Origin: Calamus simplicifolius
Taxonomy: Eukaryota; Streptophyta; Magnoliopsida; Arecales; Arecaceae
NCBI GenBank assembly: GCA_900491605.1
Contig: UESW01003878.1
Location: 1,775,410 to 1,839,409, forward strand
Reading direction: 5' to 3'
DNA: 64,000 nucleotides
The position numbers and the translations under genes were made by a program. The notes under the pieces are model-generated. The model worked only from the letters and a program-made list of their open reading frames with translations. It did not search any database and was not told the origin of the DNA. Numbering within the stretch: position 1 is the first letter of the stretch; the number at the start of each line of letters is the position of its first letter. Below are positions 59,197 through 64,000 of this stretch, one piece after another.

Positions 59197-62100
59197 TATA
59201 GATCTACAGCACTTGTGTTAGTGATAGCTAACTTAGCATTTCGGTTCTAATTTGTAAGAAGGAATGGTATCTTCGCTTGTTACTTACTTTGGTCTATTTT
59301 CTATACACCCTCAAATTAAAACGTGACCTGAGGTAGCTTTCACATTGCCTGATATATTTTTTTTTTTTTCGGATGTCTTCACACTGCCCACTTTTTGACG
59401 CGAACAACAACGCTTACTTAGGCGAAGGTGCCCGGTTACTCGATGGGAAACCAATGTTTAGACTTTTTTTATTTTTGTACATACACATTTTTTTTTTATC
59501 AGGCAAGTAGCTCTTTCCTCAAATTCAAGTTTCTTTCATTGTGGTGTATATCAATTACCAATGTTCAGTAATAATCGAATCTCTAATTGACCTTACAACT
59601 AATACCTAGTTTACCTCGTCAATTGCACGCATGTGCAATGGAAGTGCTAATAGCCTTTAGATGACCTAAGTAGGGTACTAAAAGCCTGACCAGCTAGTCT
59701 ACTCCTTGGCTCATTACAATAATTAGCCAATACTTTCTAACTCTATTATCTTTTCCTAGTTAATTTTGCTCAAGAATTTCTTTCATAACACATGATTTAT
59801 AAAAATTTAAAAATTGTTAAAAAAAATACCAAGGTATTTTCAAAATATTTTTCAAAAATGTAATATCACTAATTATGTACTGAGTTTTTGAACTAAATTT
59901 CGCAGTCAGAACTATCAGAAACTTTCTTAGAGTTCATCCATAGATCTACAGCACTTGTGTTAGTGATAGCTAACTTAGCATTTCGGTTCTAATTTGTAAG
60001 AAGGAATGGTATCTTCGCTTGTTACTTACTTTGGTCTATTTTCTATACACCCTCAAATTAAAAACGTGACCTGAGGTAGCTTTCACATTGCCTGATATAC
60101 TTTTTTTTTTACGGATGTCTTCACACTGCCCACTTTTTGACGCGAACAACAACGCTTACTTAGGCGAAGGTGCCCGGTTACTCGATGGGAAACCAATGTT
60201 TAGACTTTTTTTTATTTTTGTACATACACATTTTTTTTTTTTTATCAGGCAAGTAGCTCTTTCCTCAAATTCAAGTTTCTTTCATTGTGGTGTATATCAA
60301 TTACCAATGTTCAGTAATAATCGAATCTCTAATTGACCTTACAACTAATACCTAGTTTACCTCGTCAATTGCACGCATGTGCAATGGAAGTGCTAATAGC
60401 CTTTAGATGACCTAAGTAGGGTACTAAAAGCCTGACCAGCTAGTCTACTCCTTGGCTCATTACAATAATTAGCCAATACTTTCTAACTCTATTATCTTTT
60501 CCTAGTTAATTTTGCTCAAGAATTTCTTTCATAACACATGATTTATAAAAATTTAAAAATTGTTAAAAAAATACCAAGGTATTTTCAAAATATTTTTCAA
60601 AAATGTAATATCACTAATTATGTACTGAGTTTTTGAACTAAATTTCGCAGTCAGAACTATCAGAAACTTTCTTAGAGTTCATCCATAGATCTACAGCACT
60701 TGTGTTAGTGATAGCTAACTTAGCATTTCGGTTCTAATTTGTAAGAAGGAATGGTATCTTCGCTTGTTACTTACTTTGGTCTATTTTCTATACACCCTCA
60801 AATTAAAAACGTGACCTGAGGTAGCTTTCACATTGCCTGATATACTTTTTTTTTTTTACGGATGTCTTCACACTGCCCACTTTTTGACGCGAACAACAAC
60901 GCTTACTTAGGCGAAGGTGCCCGGTTACTCGATGGGAAACCAATGTTTAGACTTTTTTTATTTTTGTACATACACATTTTTTTTTATCAGGCAAGTAGCT
61001 CTTTCCTCAAATTCAAGTTTCTTTCATTGTGGTGTATATCAATTACCAATGTTCAGTAATAATCGAATCTCTAATTGACCTTACAACTAATACCTAGTTT
61101 ACCTCGTCAATTGCACGCATGTGCAATGGAAGTGCTAATAGCCTTTAGATGACCTAAGTAGGGTACTAAAAGCCTGACCAGCTAGTCTACTCCTTGGCTC
61201 ATTACAATAATTAGCCAATACTTTCTAACTCTATTATCTTTTCCTAGTTAATTTTGCTCAAGAATTTCTTTCATAACACATGATTTATAAAAATTTAAAA
61301 ATTGTTAAAAAAAATACCAAGGTATTTTCAAAATATTTTTCAAAAATGTAATATCACTAATTATGTACTGAGTTTTTGAACTAAATTTCGCAGTCAGAAC
61401 TATCAGAAACTTTCTTAGAGTTCATCCATAGATCTACAGCACTTGTGTTAGTGATAGCTAACTTAGCATTTCGGTTCTAATTTGTAAGAAGGAATGGTAT
61501 CTTCGCTTGTTACTTACTTTGGTCTATTTTCTATACACCCTCAAATTAAAAACGTGACCTGAGGTAGCTTTCACATTGCCTGATATACTTTTTTTTTTTC
61601 GGATGTCTTCACACTGCCCACTTTTTGACGCGAACAACAACGCTTACTTAGGCGAAGGTGCCCGGTTACTCGATGGGAAACCAATGTTTAGACTTTTTTT
61701 TATTTTTGTACATACACATTTTTTTTTTTTTATCAGGCAAGTAGCTCTTTCCTCAAATTCAAGTTTCTTTCATTGTGTGTATATCAATTACCAATGTTCA
61801 GTAATAATCGAATCTCTAATTGACCTTACAACTAATACCTAGTTTACCTCGTCAAATTGCACGCATGTGCAATGGAAGTGCTAATAGCCTTTAGATGACC
61901 TAAGTAGGGTACTAAAAGCCTGACCAGCTAGTCTACTCCTTGGCTCATTACAATAATTAGCCAATACTTTCTAACTCTATTATCTTTTCCTAGTTAATTT
62001 TGCTCAAGAATTTCTTTCATAACACATGATTTATAAAAATTTAAAAATTGTTAAAAAAATACCAAGGTATTTTCAAAATATTTTTCAAAAATGTAATATC

Positions 62101-64000
62101 ACTAATTATGTACTGAGTTTTTGAACTAAATTTCGCAGTCAGAACTATCAGAAACTTTCTTAGAGTTCATCCATAGATCTACAGCACTTGTGTTAGTGAT
62201 AGCTAACTTAGCATTTCGGTTCTAATTTGTAAGAAGGAATGGTATCTTCGCTTGTTACTTACTTTGGTCTATTTTCTATACACCCTCAAATTAAAAACGT
62301 GACCTGAGGTAGCTTTCACATTGCCTGATATACTTTTTTTTTTTACGGATGTCTTCACACTGCCCACTTTTTGACGCGAACAACAACGCTTACTTAGGCG
62401 AAGGTGCCCGGTTACTCGATGGGAAACCAATGTTTAGACTTTTTTTTTTTTTGTACATACACATTTTTTTTTTTTTTATCAGGCAAGTAGCTCTTTCCTC
62501 AAATTCAAGTTTCTTTCATTGTGGTGTATATCAATTACCAATGTTCAGTAATAATCGAATCTCTAATTGACCTTACAACTAATACCTAGTTTACCTCGTC
62601 AAATTGCACGCATGTGCAATGGAAGTGCTAATAGCCTTTAGATGACCTAAGTAGGGTACTAAAAGCCTGACCAGCTAGTCTACTCCTTGGCTCATTACAA
62701 TAATTAGCCAATACTTTCTAACTCTATTATCTTTTCCTAGTTAATTTTGCTCAAGAATTTCTTTCATAACACATGATTTATAAAAATTTAAAAATTGTTA
62801 AAAAAATACCAAGGTATTTTCAAAATATTTTTCAAAAATGTAATATCACTAATTATGTACTGAGTTTTTGAACTAAATTTCGCAGTCAGAACTATAGAAA
62901 CTTTCTTAGAGTTCATCCATAGATCTACAGCACTTGTGTTAGTGATAGCTAACTTAGCATTTCGGTTCTAATTTGTAAGAAGGAATGGTATCTTCGCTTG
63001 TTACTTACTTTGGTCTATTTTCTATACACCCTCAAATTAAAAACGTGACCTGAGGTAGCTTTCACATTGCCTGATATACTTTTTTTTTTACGGATGTCTT
63101 CACACTGCCCACTTTTTGACGCGAACAACAACGCTTACTTAGGCGAAGGTGCCCGGTTACTCGATGGGAAACCAATGTTTAGACTTTTTTTATTTTTGTA
63201 CATACACATTTTTTTTTTTTTTATCAGGCAAGTAGCTCTTTCCTCAAATTCAAGTTTCTTTCATTGTGGTATATCAATTACCAATGTTCAGTAATAATCG
63301 AATCTCTAATTGACCTTACAACTAATACCTAGTTTACCTCGTCAAATTGCACGCATGTGCAATGGAAGTGCTAATAGCCTTTAGATGACCTAAGTAGGGT
63401 ACTAAAAGCCTGACCAGCTAGTCTACTCCTTGGCTCATTACAATAATTAGCCAATACTTTCTAACTCTATTATCTTTTCCTAGTTAATTTTGCTCAAGAA
63501 TTTCTTTCATAACACATGATTTATAAAAATTTAAAAATTGTTAAAAAAATACCAAGGTATTTTCAAAATATTTTTCAAAAATGTAATATCACTAATTATG
63601 TACTGAGTTTTTGAACTAAATTTCGCAGTCAGAACTATCAGAAACTTTCTTAGAGTTCATCCATAGATCTACAGCACTTGTGTTAGTGATAGCTAACTTA
63701 GCATTTCGGTTCTAATTTGTAAGAAGGAATGGTATCTTCGCTTGTTACTTACTTTGGTCTATTTTCTATACACCCTCAAATTAAAAACGTGACCTGAGGT
63801 AGCTTTCACATTGCCTGATATACTTTTTTTTTTGGATGTCTTCACACTGCCCACTTTTTGACGCGAACAACAACGCTTACTTAGGCGAAGGTGCCCGGTT
63901 ACTCGATGGGAAACCAATGTTTAGACTTTTTTTTGTACATACACATTTTTTTATTTTTTTTATCAGGCAAGTAGCTCTTTCCTCAAATTCAAGTTTCTTT
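59197..64000 (-). repeat. ~740-bp tandem repeat array B, inverted part
   Basis: From about 59197 the same unit continues on the opposite strand, with landmark complements near 59728, 60473, 61213, 61961, 62707 and 63451. The junction GTGTAT|AGATCTACAGC joins two different points of the unit, so it is not a simple mirror. Units in this part are almost identical apart from A/T-run lengths. The array continues past the window end. Confidence 0.93.

Overview
This is repeat-dominated nuclear DNA from a flowering plant. The evidence is Ty1/copia and Ty3/gypsy LTR retrotransposons with plant-type primer sites, a chromodomain gypsy element, a hAT remnant, GCGACGCA-type subterminal arrays, and interrupted genes with GT-AG introns whose products resemble plant families. 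The proteins and GC-rich repeats suggest a monocot, perhaps a palm, but that is a guess. No prokaryotic or organellar features were seen. One assembly gap (N run) lies at 32326-32768.

Layout. 1-2433: 3' end of a copia element (decayed RNase H plus a complete 1.9-kb LTR). 2434-3900: a gypsy-related internal fragment with a minisatellite. 4510-15655: a nested block. GC-rich inverted repeats and GCGACGCA arrays that look like CACTA subterminal sequence enclose an 84-bp GATC-rich satellite (12245-14855), and are interrupted by a 6.2-kb non-autonomous gypsy element (5452-11676, minus strand) with both LTRs and a 4/5 target duplication. 15656-17493: GC-rich sequence whose end is a diverged reverse copy of the same gypsy LTR. 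17597-17746: an orphan C-terminal coding piece resembling SURF6/Rrp14. 17747-24070: non-coding sequence with an old tandem duplication, a hairpin and GC-rich patches. 24075-32325: at least eleven copies of a ~740-bp tandem repeat, ending in the gap.

32769-54892 is a gene-bearing island. It holds a local duplication with a SINE-like insertion (filled and empty sites both present), an 8.4-kb chromovirus on the minus strand (33758-42201), the 3' part of a membrane RING-CH E3 ligase gene (42617-44147), a hAT deletion derivative (45475-47190), about 5 kb of non-coding and repeat sequence, and a gene for an endonuclease/exonuclease/phosphatase-family protein resembling the plant At1g02270 type (52516-54757, incomplete at the 3' end). 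The same ~740-bp repeat resumes at 54893, runs forward to about 59196, then flips and runs inverted to the window end.

Only two loci look like ordinary cellular genes, both on the plus strand and both with an anomaly: a splice-phase mismatch in the RING-CH gene and an AC instead of AG acceptor in the nuclease gene. The most unusual structure is the ~740-bp tandem repeat on both sides of the gene island, with a head-to-head inversion in the right-hand array.
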